A stretch of 64,000 bases of DNA, from NCBI GenBank assembly GCA_037074765.1, contig JBAMDO010000099.1, positions 62,001 to 126,000 on the forward strand, read 5' to 3'. Shown in pieces: positions 1-12,937 of the stretch. The DNA comes from Mansonella perstans (lineage: Eukaryota; Nematoda; Chromadorea; Rhabditida; Onchocercidae). Under the pieces are notes generated by a model that ran no database searches, was not told the origin of the DNA, and saw only the letters and a list, made by a program, of their open reading frames with translations. The translations under genes were made by a program, and so were the position numbers. How positions within the stretch are numbered: position 1 is the first letter of the stretch; each line of letters starts with the position of its first letter.

Positions 1-191
1 TTTAGCAAAAAAGTTCAAAGATGAATGCGACAGGGGTCCACAGATCAAAGAAATAATGAGCGTTCGATTGGAAGAGGAACAATTACTGGCAATCATTGAA
101 TGATTGCTGATAGAGACGAAAGGTAAACAAGTGATTAATTAATGATAACTTTAACCATAAGAGTCTGTGTAAATCCATAGTTCATTATATT

Positions 192-3100
192 TTATTCTTT
201 GCAAATATTCTTCTGTTTCATTTGCTGAGCATTAGCAAACAATACTGCATCGTGCACCGATGGAAAGAAATGAGTCGATGGGATTACCTTGTAGATGTTA
301 CATTTGGCGAACAGTATCCGGGCTGGTGCTGGAAATTTCTTTCTCGCAGATCATCTTTCAATAAATATATCTGCATTTTCATTAATTTCGAATGTTTTAA
401 GCAATTCAATTTATGAGTATTATAACCAATGAAGATTGCATAATGCTGCGAAAAAATAATGAATTACCTTTTGAAGCCGCTACAAATATTTCGACGTTAC
501 GAGTTCTCAATTCCTGCGACAAATCCTTCAATTTCTCAATTCCGGTATAGTCGATATATGTAAATCCCGAGGCATCAATGATCAAATAAAGGATTTCCTT
601 ATCACTTAACATTTTCTACAATTTTTCACAATCTTCAATAAAAAGGAAGGATATGCTTCTTGAAAAAATTTCAATGCGTTTGATTACTAAATGGTATTTT
701 TTTAAAAATTGGTGCTTTTGGAATGATATTTTTTAACAGGCAATGATAAGGAAGCTTTTAAAAGTAACCAGTTTTTCGTTGACGACATCAAGGGCTTTAT
801 TGACAAATGAATCACTGTTGAGAAAGAGTAAAGGCGCATCGTAACGATAAATTGCGATGGTAGGTGATACTAATGACCTACTAAAAATAACCTGCCTCAG
901 CAATACGTCAATCGGACTTCATCTGAACCATTCTTATGACTAAGTCAAGATTTTTATACAGTCTTCTTAACCTCTCAAAAAAAGAACCTCTCAAAGTCTA
1001 GAAATATAATAATTTAGAGATTTTAAAAATGACAGGTGTAAGATAATCTAATTTCACCTGTAACGATGGCTGTCCCTGTATAATTCTGTGTCTTTTATTC
1101 CACCAAGTACCACAGCTTTTGGCCTGAAATATTCTCAAACATCTAATCCTAAGATAAATTTGGATTAATTAGCCATACATAGTCAACAAACAGAGAGATC
1201 ACCAACCATTGCGTGCGAATGATGACGGTTAAAATAGAGAATGCTATGGCTACACCGAGTCCTTGACTGACGTTCCATAGAAATGTGCCCAGAAAACTTA
1301 CTAACCAGATAAGCTAAAAATTTAAGCGGATTATCTTGCTGATAAAAAACACACAACTATCCTCTTATCAGCAACTTTCTTAATCTTATAATGATGGGCC
1401 ATATTGCTTTCTTAATCTTATAATGATAGGCCATTCAAAATTTTTTAATAAATTTGCGGCACTAACCAGGTCAATTTTTGACGTTTTCCAATATTGAACG
1501 ACTTCACCAGCCTTTAGAAACATACCCTGTAGAGCTACTATTATTACCGATACCAATACACACTGAAATGATGTTAATAAATAAAGTGATTCTTGGACTG
1601 ATACTAGATAAGTACTTACTGCAAATTATGAAATAAATTCGCAAGCTTCAACCAAATAATGGCTTTACCATTGGCAAGTAATAGAGCAATGGACCAACCA
1701 ACAAAATTACCAATAGCACCACAAACGCTGCCACAACGCTCGAAAGCTGTAACACTACATCTAATTTTATTTTAGCAAGACATTTATGAAAGCAAGAAGA
1801 ATGGATATCAGCATTATTTTAACATCGTAAACAACGAAATATTTTAATGTTGTAAGCAGCAATACTTGTATCAAAAAAAAAAGATAAAAATTATAGACTA
1901 TATGCAATTAACACTTCTGTCAAAAAGAAAAAGCCTAACTTGAGAGGTAGCACCTAGTTCTGAATTCACGAGAGCACGCGATAAACTTGCACTTGCAGGA
2001 TGACAACTTAGGAAACCACCCACCAACTGGCATACAGCCATTGCCTTCAGTTCCTACAAATAATAATTCGTTAAAAATATTAATTTGATTATTCAATTGG
2101 CCAATTTAAAATGATAAAAAACTTTATACTTAAAATAAGATTTAGTCTCGAAATTGCAACAGTTCAAAAACACTTTAAGTTTAACAAATTCGAGAACAAT
2201 TGAACTCGTGAATGAATTAACTCGAGAATGATTGAACTAAAGAAGGAATGAATCCCGAATGATTGAATGTATCCATAAAAATGAATGTGTTCTAAAATCA
2301 TATTAAAACAGCAAGAGAGAAAAAATTGGAAGACTAAGTGTTTGCTTAATGTCAGCAAGAAAATTTCTGCTATACCTGACTGGGATTAATATGATATCCA
2401 TGCTTTTTTGCAAATACTTTTCCTACAGATGCTGTTACGGAATAGATTACTATAGCAATTATCATTGCATCCAAAATAAAAGCGGTAAAATGCCTGAATT
2501 CCGGTAGTGCGGGCACGGGTAATCTATAAAATTAATTTAAATTATAACTTTAATATCTAACTTATCCAAATATTATGAAGTTTCTCTTTATTGTTTTATT
2601 CATTTTAATCGTGCTAATTAATCAACAATCCAACATAGAATTGTATTTACGCAGTCTGACTCTAAAATGGGTTAAAACAATAAGTGAAGCAGCAAACAGA
2701 CTCCCAATAGATTGCAATATATCTAGCACCAAAAAAAAAGGTGTTTGAGCAAAGTAAGTAAAGAGAGTATATTAGCCTAAAAAGATTCGTATGACATGTG
2801 AATATTAATTGCATTGGTTTCAAGGAACATGAGAACAACAAAAAATCGAATAAATAATAAAAGATTATTTCGAATAACCAACTCAGATGGTATTAGCCCA
2901 ACAATAGCAACGCTTTGTTTCACATTTAATTCCAGCATATAAGTGATCAATGTGCCGGCTACCATCTGAATAATTCGTAACGATACAAAAGATTCATTAA
3001 GTAAAGAAAGTTCCAAATGTAATCACAGCAACGATTGTAAAGCTTACTTAAATTTTCTGATAATGCACAACTGTATCTAAAACTACACGATCAACTTAAT

Positions 3101-5624
3101 CAATTCGTTGTTTCGGAAAGTAAACTGCTACGAGAATTTGAAATAGTAGCAATAACTTTTGGACAGCGATAAGCTTTTCAAAAGTATTTGGATTACCAAC
3201 CACAAGAAGTTCGAATGGCATTGGTATTCGAATCCTTCGCTGTATTAATGGATTTAAAATGTACTTTCCGAGCATAAGTACAACAACTGATACCACAGAT
3301 ATAGTGACCACACATAAATTTGCTTCCCTTAGCAATAACATAAAATCGAACAGAAACTAAATATCTTCTGGAAGTTATTTACTCTAGCAATGAAAAATTT
3401 ACCATTCATACAGTATCAATCTTAATAGACTGAAAATATTTTTACTATTAAAAACGTAAAGAAATGAAACGGAAAGCTTACGTATGGTAATTTCAGGATG
3501 CCAAATGGACCATATCTTGCTGGTATTTGAACGCCAATTAGTTTTGGCATTTGTGATGCGAATACATGACATGCTGCACCAATTGTAAAACCACCAACTA
3601 CTGGATCAGCCAAATAAACAGTAAGAAAATGCAGTTGTAGAATAGCAAAAACTGCCTGAAGAATCAATCTAATGTCAATTAAAAAATCGAAGGAAAAAAC
3701 GGCAACAAATAAATGTATATTTCTTTGATCACATTTTTCTCTATTTCACTTCACTGATCTTCATTTCCCTTTCTGTACCGGGTATCAGTTACATGCATAG
3801 TTGCAACAATCAAATTCTCATTTAGTTTTTAAAATTTTGCGATTTAGTCTACCAGTCTAATCTTTAAAAATTCACCATTGCCTAATGTCAAAAATATACT
3901 GCATTATTTTAAACTATTTCGACTATTTCGAGGTAGTGTTTTCCTTTCATACATTATTATAACAAAACATACATTTGGAAATGCTTAGAGTAATTCTACT
4001 TTAACGTTTACAGTCTAACTTATTCTCTTTCATTCCTCTCATTTACCGACAAAACATTTGAACTGTCGTTAAGATAAGATAAACAATTACCATAACGAAA
4101 CCAACAGTAAACGTTAAAGTAGCCACCAATCGAACAGCAGCTAAATCAGCATTATCAATCACTTGTGAATTGTACAATTCAGTATAGTTTTTACCAAACG
4201 TTTCCTCCATTCTACGCTCCAATGCATTTCCTGTCATCAGTGATGCAACTGCAAACATACCTGCAACTATTCAGAATAACATTAAATTGTTAATTTTGCA
4301 TATTTTAAATGTCATTTTGTAAAATTTTTGGGCTCAGCATTGCAGAATAATTTTGCAGACTTCAAGTTCAATTTTATGAAACTATCTATAGAACAAAGAT
4401 TTATTTTGAAGAGACCAAGAAATTATGCGAAATTTTCAGGAAAAGAATTTGGAAACAAATTCCATGAGTTAGTTAGTTGAATGTAAGAAGCAAAGAAAGA
4501 TATTGAAAATTTCATTTGTCAAAATGAAACTGACAAAATAAAGAACTTACATACCAAGATTGATGTGCTTTGAAGTACCGAATATAACATAAATCAACGT
4601 AGGAAACAGTGATGTATATAACCCTATCACCGCATTCACATTTGCTAATGCAGCGTAGGCCATAGCTAAACAATTCTCTTTTTGCCAACTTAACAACAAA
4701 ACAATTAAATTGTCAGATGATCAATTATCGTTGACATCTTCAGGAAAAGAAATATGATAATGAGTTTGAATAGAAGAATATACACACAATGGATATAAGC
4801 TGGTTTTTGCAAATTGTAATACTAAATTAAATTTCATATTTTTTCGTTTAATTTCCACAGATAAAAGAAAACAAAGAAAAAAGGAATGAAAATAAAATTA
4901 ATGACAAAATGAAAAAGTCAGCAGGATGATACTTCACTCTGTGTTTCAAAGTTTTTAAATTCACCAAAAAAAGTTGATCAAAATTTCCCTAAAATTAACT
5001 TATTATCTTGAAAATATCCATATTTCATTTTCATATGTAACTAATACAATTTGAATGAACAAAGAACCAGAGAGTTCAAGTCAATGAATAAACCTTGAGG
5101 AAGGTCAAATTTGACTTGATAAATGGATAATACCAGTTTCTCTTTTTCATTGTACATTTTCTAAAAAAAGAAAAAAAAACAAAACAAATATAAAAAGAAA
5201 GAATGAATAACCTTGTGGTACACAAAGTATTCCAACTGTAATGCCCGCAATGATATCTTTGATAAGATCTGACTTGGTAATTTTGGGTAGCCAAGATAGT
5301 ATAGGAAAAATCTGCTTGATTTGATCAATGAAGTTATATTGAACACAACAACCATTAATCTTTCTCTTCATTAATTTTCCCAAATTTGAACTCGAATTAA
5401 CATATCCATAGCAGGAATCAAATTCTTCCTGTAACAATAATAATACCTGATCTAATAGAAAGAAAAAAAAACAAAACAAAAATCTGATTTAAAAAAAAAA
5501 AAAAAAAAAAAAAAGAAATAAAAAAGATCAAAAATGTACTAAATTTGACCTGATTCAAAACAGTTCGTTTGATGATAAAAGTTAATTGTTTGTTTTCTTG
5601 CGTTTCCATACTTCTTTCCTGCAT
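192..5624 (-). CDS. SLC26/SulP-family anion transporter, complete, 16 exons
   Basis: This is a multi-pass membrane exchanger of the SLC26 (sulfate permease) family, which moves sulfate, chloride, bicarbonate or oxalate across the plasma membrane. Sixteen exons join in phase to about 663 aa, a normal family length. The order matches the family. An N-terminal EEFDSCYGY stretch is followed by the first membrane segment (DIIAGITVGILCVPQ, exon 5212-5428), then MAYAALANVNAVIGLYTSLF (4555-4665), DPVVGGFTIGAA (3482-3655) and MAVCQLVGGFLSCHPASASL (1940-2053). Hydrophobic core helices follow at 1207-1746, and a C-terminal STAS domain at 192-1123 contains IIDASGFTYIDYTGIEKLKD and ends FFPSVHDAVLFANAQ. 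The start is the ATG at 5624; a second in-frame Met lies five codons on. The exon 1 donor (CAG/GTCAAA) is weak. Substrate cannot be told from sequence. The nematode sulp genes are the likely orthologues; which one is not resolved. Confidence 0.9.
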
Positions 5625-5955
5625 ACAATATACTTTTCTAACATCACTCTTGTATCATTTTCAACTTGCAATTGTGCTGTTTTAATTTAATTCACAAATT
5701 AAAATATATATGACAACTTTTAGTCGAAACATGAAAAGAAGAATCGATTCAATGCAATAATACTAAAAGAAAGTTATTAAATGAAAGATATAAGTGCCAA
5801 GAATTTGCTCATTTAAAAGATTTTTATGAATGAATATAAGCAAGCTGAAAAGTTAGATTTATTATTGATAATAACAAAGCAAATACTTTACATACACAAA
5901 CATACACATACACGCACACACACACACACACACGCACATACACATACACACAGAG

Positions 5956-5999
<44 letters not shown>

Positions 6000-7894
6000 A
6001 GACACAAGTACATCCACACAAACATACTCACATACACAAACTAGGTGTAGCATCTATTCCATTACTGAAAATATAAACATGTTTGCTTGAAATATGTTTG
6101 AGAGCAAAGTTTGATAATCCATAATTGATAAAAGTGATAAAAAGTATTACTGACAAAGGATATTCACAAATGAAAAAAATCTGTAACAAAAAAAAAAAAA
6201 AAAAAAAAAAAAAAAGACATTTATAATTCAAATTAGTAATTGATCAAAGTTCAACATTTGTATTTGGTATTGATCACTATGATAATTATTCATATAAATG
6301 TAAAAGAATCTTATTATGATAAAGTTTACAGATCACTACAGTAATGATAGAGTTATCCAATAAAAATATTGATAATTGAAAATAACGATCATAATATTTA
6401 ATCAGTAAAGATTCTTTTACGAATATATAATTACAGGAAGTTTTATAGAGTTCATGAACTTCAAGTATTAAATAAAGTAATTATTTATTTTCCATTTTAA
6501 GGTATGCATTTCCAATTATTACCAATTTATAATATCCCGTTTTGATAAATGAAAATCTCTCTAAAATGAAATGAAAAACATTCATGTGCCTAAAAAAACT
6601 TTTATGTGATTGAAAAAAGTTAGTTAAAAAGATTAAAGATTTTATCCTTCTCTTTTTTTTGACAAATAAAATACATTTGAATTTTCTTCCCCTACCAATA
6701 CTTTTTTCCAGAAATAATCATTCACTATAATTACTTGCTAAGTTTAGGAATTTTCGAATTAGTTATTTAGAATTTTTTAATTATACAAGATGATGTTTAG
6801 GAAAATGTACCGTATTACTTGAGAGATATATGACAAATTTGAATATGCCTGAAAAGTTATTAGGAAATCTTGAAATTATGTAGAGACTAGATGCGTTTGG
6901 AGAAGCTGCAAATGATTTACAGTGAATGATGAAGCAAAAGAAATCATCGAAATTCATAATCAAATTCAGAAGATAACCGAAATGCTTTGATCAGAACAAG
7001 GCGAAAAATAACCACCCAAAAATTGACTAAAACAAACGAAATGTATCGGTCCCTTATCGGGTAAAACAATCCTCGCCATTTGAAACTCCCAGATTTTTAG
7101 CCAAGAACAAACTGATTACCATTTGCTTATCTTCAAGTCTGCAAATTGTAACAGAAAATTTTCATGCATTTTCTTTTTCTGATAACAATGTATGGCTACG
7201 AAATTTTGGAATTATATCTCGCCACTGGTAGATGAATTTGACCAGATCAGTAAAGCCGATAAATTCGAAAAATAGGAAGATGCTTGCTAGTTCATTCAGC
7301 AAACTCTCTCTTCCTCCCTCCTTTTCTTCCCAAAATAATAAGTTCTCGTAAATCTTTAATTTCTATTCCAGAATTCGTTGAATCTCTGTTGATTGTTGAT
7401 TATAGAATGAAAGCGATTTATGGCACAAACCAAGTTTTATAGGACAACTTACAAAAATACTATACCATCAAGTCACAAACTTTCTTTCTAAGCCATGATG
7501 ACAAATTACAGGTTGCTTCCGCATGAAATGGTAGCATCACGGAGAACAAAAGCTCTTTGCTGACCAATGAATTGAATAAAAAAAGAAAAAAATGAAAATG
7601 TTTCAGCGTAAAGTACTTAATAAGTTAATAAATATTAAGACAGAAACAGAAATAAGTAGCACCTAATGCTTTTTAAAAACAATACAGTGATGAATAATTA
7701 CAATAAACACTAATGGACAGAATATAGGAATTTGATTTCTGAAAGACTGCCTGTAAAAAATGCATTAATCGTTTGCTTTTCACAGTTATTTGCTGGATCA
7801 AATGCTGTTAGATATAACCCGCTCTTGGCGACAATTTTAATAGGAAAATTAAGAAGGGGGAAAGGCATGAAAATGAGTGTTTTCCATAAGTATA
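5625..7894. other. Intergenic, SLC26 start to taxilin end
   Basis: About 2.3 kb of AT-rich DNA between two minus-strand genes. It contains a CA microsatellite (listed separately) and a long A-run near 6189-6214. The SLC26 promoter should lie just right of 5624. I see no convincing exon; the open frames across the CA repeat are low-complexity artefacts. Confidence 0.6.
5890..6043. repeat. (CA)n microsatellite, interrupted
   Basis: A run of CA dinucleotides with scattered TACA and GCACA interruptions, upstream of the SLC26 start. It opens long His/Thr frames on the plus strand and Val/Cys frames on the minus strand that are not genes. Confidence 0.9.
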
Positions 7895-10251
7895 TCACTG
7901 GTTATTAGGAATTTGAGATTTTAAAGTGCGGCACAAATTTTGAAGTTGCTGCAGTTGCCGATCTTTTAATGCGCACAAATCTTCATATTCTTTAACTTTC
8001 AAAGTTGCAGCTGCCAAAACTCTGAAATAATTATTCGCTTGAGAAATGAATTAAGACAAGCTTGATTTACTGTACCTGTTGGTAATAAAAATGCTTGTAT
8101 AGTTTGACTAAAAATAAAATAAAAGCTCATTTGACTGTATTTAACATTCATTTACAGAATCACTAGAGTTTTTTCAAAGATTTAAACTCGTTCACAAGTT
8201 AAATTACATACATCAAAGTAAAACTTACTGAGCAGTCTCATCATATTTCATTTTCCACTTCCGAGCATCCTTCTCTACCTTAATAACGTTTGAATTCATG
8301 CGCTCCATTTCACGCCGGAATTTATCAAACGTTTCATTTGAATTGTTCAGGCTTAAATACAGCTCATTATATTTCTTTGTATACTTATCGATCTGTTCAC
8401 GCATTGCCTTTTCTCCTTCGAGGACTTCTTTCACTTTCTGTTCACGAGCTAGCAGCTGGAAAAAAAAACAATTGAAAAATTTCATAAAATCTTTTTAGTT
8501 AATTTTTTTCTTAATGAGATCAATTGGTTTAGGTACTTAAAATTCTTCTACACTTCACTGGCACAAAAGATGACTGTTTAAAGTAAAAGACTCATGTAAG
8601 CATCCAAAAATAAAACAAAAAACCACAAAAGTGTGAAATCAAATGTTTCTTTCTCACAGTCCCCACGAGCTAGAATATTTCTTAGTGAAATAAACTGCTT
8701 CACCTGCAAGGTAATTAATGAAATAAGCGAAAAACCTCGCTTTGTAGCTGTATTTTTTCTTGTGTACATTTTTGTGTATCCAATATAGCAGCCTGAAGTT
8801 TTGCTTTATATAGTTCTACTTCCATGTCACGAGCCACTGTCAGCTTTTCGCAATACTCCGTTTTCTGCAATGAACTACGTTTATAAAAGGTGGGCAGAGT
8901 GATAAATGAGAATACTCCAGCGGTTAACTAAAATCCTACTTTTTTAAAGTCTGGAATAAGCTCAACTAAATAACCGATCTCAATCAACGAAAATTAATCG
9001 TCAATCGAGAATACCAACATCTGATGATGATGAATCTGCGCAAATATTTCTGACATACTTCGGCAAATTGTTTTGACAGTTCAGCCACTCTAGTTTCATA
9101 TTCATTTGCCAAAATTTTTAATTTTTCCGACAGCATTGCATTGTCGTTTGTTAGCTTTTCAGATGTTTCTCGTCCTGATTCCATCGATTTCTGAAAGAGA
9201 GAAATAAATTTAAGTTGGAAAGAAAGAATAATACTCATGACAATTATTAGAAAACTGCATGAAAAATTTCGATTCTCTTAATCTTTCACCTTCCCGACAT
9301 CTTGCCTGAAAAGTCTGAAAAGATATTAATAATTTGAAATGTTGTTTACCTGAATCCCAGCTACTGATTCTTTGAATTGTTCAATCATATCTTTACGATT
9401 TCTTTCCAATTCACGTAGTTTCTCTACATGTTCCTCGTGTGCTTTCCGTTGCGCTTTTTGCATTTCTCGACATAAATTTTCTAGTTTTGATTTTGCCAGT
9501 TCAGTTTTCATCAACGCTCCCTCAACTGTTTCTACCTTCTTGGTTAACTGCAGTGAGATGTAAATAAACATTTTTTTGACAACTTATGGATATTCTGTTC
9601 CTTGCAATTATTTTTTTATATGCTGACGCAGATGGTCCTCATCTTGCCTCAGATCATTTAATGTACTCTTCCACAATAAATTCGTGAAAAAATTTTCGAA
9701 ATAAACTAAAATTTACACCAATAAAAATGAATGAAATGGTAGAAATAACTTGAAAACACCTGTGAATTAAGGATAAAGTATTATTAAAAAGTGAAGAAAA
9801 ACGAATAAATGGCTCAAAGATGCATTTACATATCCTACATGAGCGAACATGAATTATGAAAATTTATATTGAATTAATCTGATACTCTAAAAAAATTTTA
9901 GCAATATTAGAACCGAGTATATATCTGCTGATTTCTCACCAATTCATTTTGTTTTTTTAGACTGGTAGCCATTTTCTGGGTCTTCGACAACTCCTCAACT
10001 TTGCTTGCCAGAGTAGCTTTTTCTTCTTCAGTTGCCAAAACTCGTTCCATCAGTGCCTTAACCAGTTCTTCACCCATCAAACATCGTCCAATACTTTCTA
10101 ATTCACTTTTCACATCTGTAATAATTTTTCTATCGTATATCATCGAAAACTATTCAATCCTGTTACGCTTATATAAATATTAAAATAAGCGAAATATGTG
10201 GTTGTTATTAAAAAAAAAATCACAACAACCTGTCTTCCGAGCTGAGGCCAT
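7895..10251 (-). CDS. Taxilin-family coiled-coil protein, complete, 7 exons
   Basis: Taxilins are cytoplasmic coiled-coil proteins that bind syntaxins and, in some members, the nascent-chain-associated complex; they act in vesicle traffic. Seven exons (10230-10251, 9940-10115, 9350-9547, 9059-9190, 8736-8864, 8229-8455, 7895-8021) join in phase to about 336 aa, almost entirely heptad-rich. The family signature is clear in the sixth exon, where REQIDKYTKKYNELYLSLNN leads into SNETFDKFRREMERMN and then a KMKYDE stretch. The protein ends with LQNLCRTLKS, matching the LxxLCRxLQ motif that closes the taxilin domain. The ATG at 10251 opens MASARKTD. The low-complexity N-terminal tail of vertebrate alpha-taxilin is absent, which leaves essentially the core domain. 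One taxilin is usual in invertebrates, so the vertebrate alpha/beta/gamma naming does not apply. Confidence 0.88.
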
Positions 10252-12937
10252 TTTTTGGGTCATTTTTCTGGACGTTCAAGCCAAACAAAGTGCAAAATTT
10301 GTAAATAAATGGATAGATGAATAGAAAGATGAATGAATAACCGAGCAGATGAGTGAATACAAGCAGATGAACGAATGAAATGGATATGATACGATAAACT
10401 GTAACCGGAAAGGTCGCATCCACTGGTCACACCACTGCTGCAAATGTAAAACAAACTCATTTAAGGAATTCTTCAACACTTAGTTATTGCGCAAAGTGTT
10501 TATAAGGTACAAGCTTCTCATATGTATTCAGTAACCGTTAACTCTTTGAATGATCTTACACATCATTTAATTCCTTACCCGGGTCATTCAATACAGAGAA
10601 ATACCTAATAATATCATTTTGATTTTTCCTAGAATAGGGGTCATGTTGTTTACATTAGTACATCACTCGGTTTATTCAACAGAATAATTACACTCTCAGT
10701 TATAATAAGGTTCAAAAATTTTTCCCTGAATGATTTAATAAAGGAGAACATCACTAAGTGTCATAATCTGTAACCTAATTCTTCCAGGACATCTTGAATC
10801 TCAAGCTACTCGGTGCTTGAATCCTGAATCCTGAACAGCTCAATTTAAACATTCAACCACCAAAATATCACCGAAACATCTTTAACGCAGCATGCAAAGC
10901 CACACACACTTTAATAGCCGCCTTTCCAATTTTAACTTGTTTAAGAGAACCAACCGTGGAATACTTCTCGGCCTATCATTATTATTATTTGACCAGTGGT
11001 CAAAACTGATGATATAAGTTATGGCTTGACGTTTTTCTTCATGTTACTGTACCATATGTTCTTGCATAGATTTTAATAACAGGATTGGTGTACTTGTTGA
11101 TACGTAAAGAAATAGATGATTCTATACAGACCTCTTATCCTTAATACCATTCTCGTTGACCTGTAATCGGACATATAAGATTGGCATAATGTCCTCAAAC
11201 AGCTCATTAATTTTGAATATAGAAAGTGTACTATCACCCTAATATAATTCACTACATTAATGATCTGACATTTCAGGAACAAATTACTGCAATAAATGAT
11301 ATTAGATCCAAGTGTTTTTTTTTTTTATAACGAGATTCCGTATACTTTTACATACGATATTCTCTGGAAATATGGTTTCTTTTCCGGATCTTTTCTTTTC
11401 CGATATCACTTGATATATCTACCAGAATAATCATGCGAGATTTTATAACAATTTCATAATGTTTCAACAATTCAGAAATTAACTTGATTTATTGTATATT
11501 TATTATATTTCGTGATTTTTTGAACATCATATGTTTTGTTGTATTTCAAAATCTTTAAATTTAAATCTGAATTATTATTTGTCATGTTTCTTCAGTCTGA
11601 TTGGTTAGATTATTGTAAATAACTCTAATTACCATAAGCAATAAAAAACAATTAGAAATAATTAGTAGCGGATCATTATTATTCTGATTATTTAAATTCT
11701 AATTTTCATCATCTTGGAAATTTCATTTTCGTAAAACTATCGTTTTCTCAACAAATTATTGTCTTGAATTCGTCATACTCAGCTACAGTATTAAATTCAA
11801 AACCCAAAATCAACCTAGCAATGGGCCATATCCATAATATTCTCCAATAATCGCCCCCTTACAACGAAGACAAAATTCAAATCCTTCGTTAAATCTCTAT
11901 TCGCCATTATTATTTCTTTATGCTACAGTAATATCAAATAAGAAATTATTTTATGTATGATTTTTGAAAATAAAATTTCAGTTTTTTTATTGAAATTTTC
12001 TAATAGTAATTGTTGATTAAATTAAATTCACACTTTATTTACTAAATTTTTCACGACAATAAGTTTCATTAGTGGAAAGAAACAATTTCTGCTTTAATTT
12101 AAAAAGTGATCAATAAAATAATCGTTCCATCAATTTTAGAAGAAAATGTATGAAATCTAGGAGGAGACAGAAATGATAGTTTAAGTGTAAAATCAGAACC
12201 AAAAGAAATTGCAGTTTTCAGAATTCTTCCTTTCGCAGAAAAAAAACTGAACATGAAAGAAAGTGAGAAATATTGAATTGTATTAAAATTACAGATAAAG
12301 AGAGTTCATTTTCATTTAGCAAATATTTGGGCTTAATTATTCAATGATTTAATTTGTGTCATATTGTCACCAAAATGTGCTAATTGTAGTTTTTGAAATT
12401 TGTAAATTTTATTGCTTCTTTGTAAAGTAATGTGATAATTCGACAAATTTTCCATTTATTTGCATTTGTTGCACAATTTAAGTGAATTTTAAAATTCAAA
12501 ATGTCATAAGTTAAATTAGATTAGGGTTATATGCATGGTAGAAATTGGATGCATAAATGAATAAAAAGAACTCTCTCAGTTAATGGATCCTGGAAACATA
12601 GGCACAAGTAGATTAAGCTTTTAAATAGAAATGAAAATTGTGTTAAATTTTTTTTTAAAGCTGAACTTTTTTAATATTATCTTTTTCACGTTTCTCTTTG
12701 TCCCATACAACAATAGTATTACTAATCTCTTCAACAATACTTTCATTAATTAAAATTAGGAATTATCAATGAAGAATCCATTAAACAAAGTTTCAAAAAT
12801 GAGGAAATAACGGTAACATCACATAGAAAAACAATTCACATTATTTAGACAAATACCACTCACATCTTATCATTTAGATTCAGCCTAAATTAGCGTTATG
12901 AAAGTTTTTCGATGCTTATTAAAAGTAAACGTTGGCC
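10252..12937. other. Intergenic, taxilin start to IL-17-like gene end
   Basis: About 2.7 kb of AT-rich sequence with no exon I can support on either strand. Short open frames here (for example 10220-10480 and 11073-11282 minus) show no splice-compatible or family-like features. The taxilin promoter should be at its left edge, and the 3' untranslated region of the IL-17-like gene at its right edge. Confidence 0.5.

Noticed and set aside
5824..6053. Open frames of Val/Cys or His/Thr across the CA repeat
   Set aside because: Dinucleotide repeats open several frames at once; no flanking coding signal.
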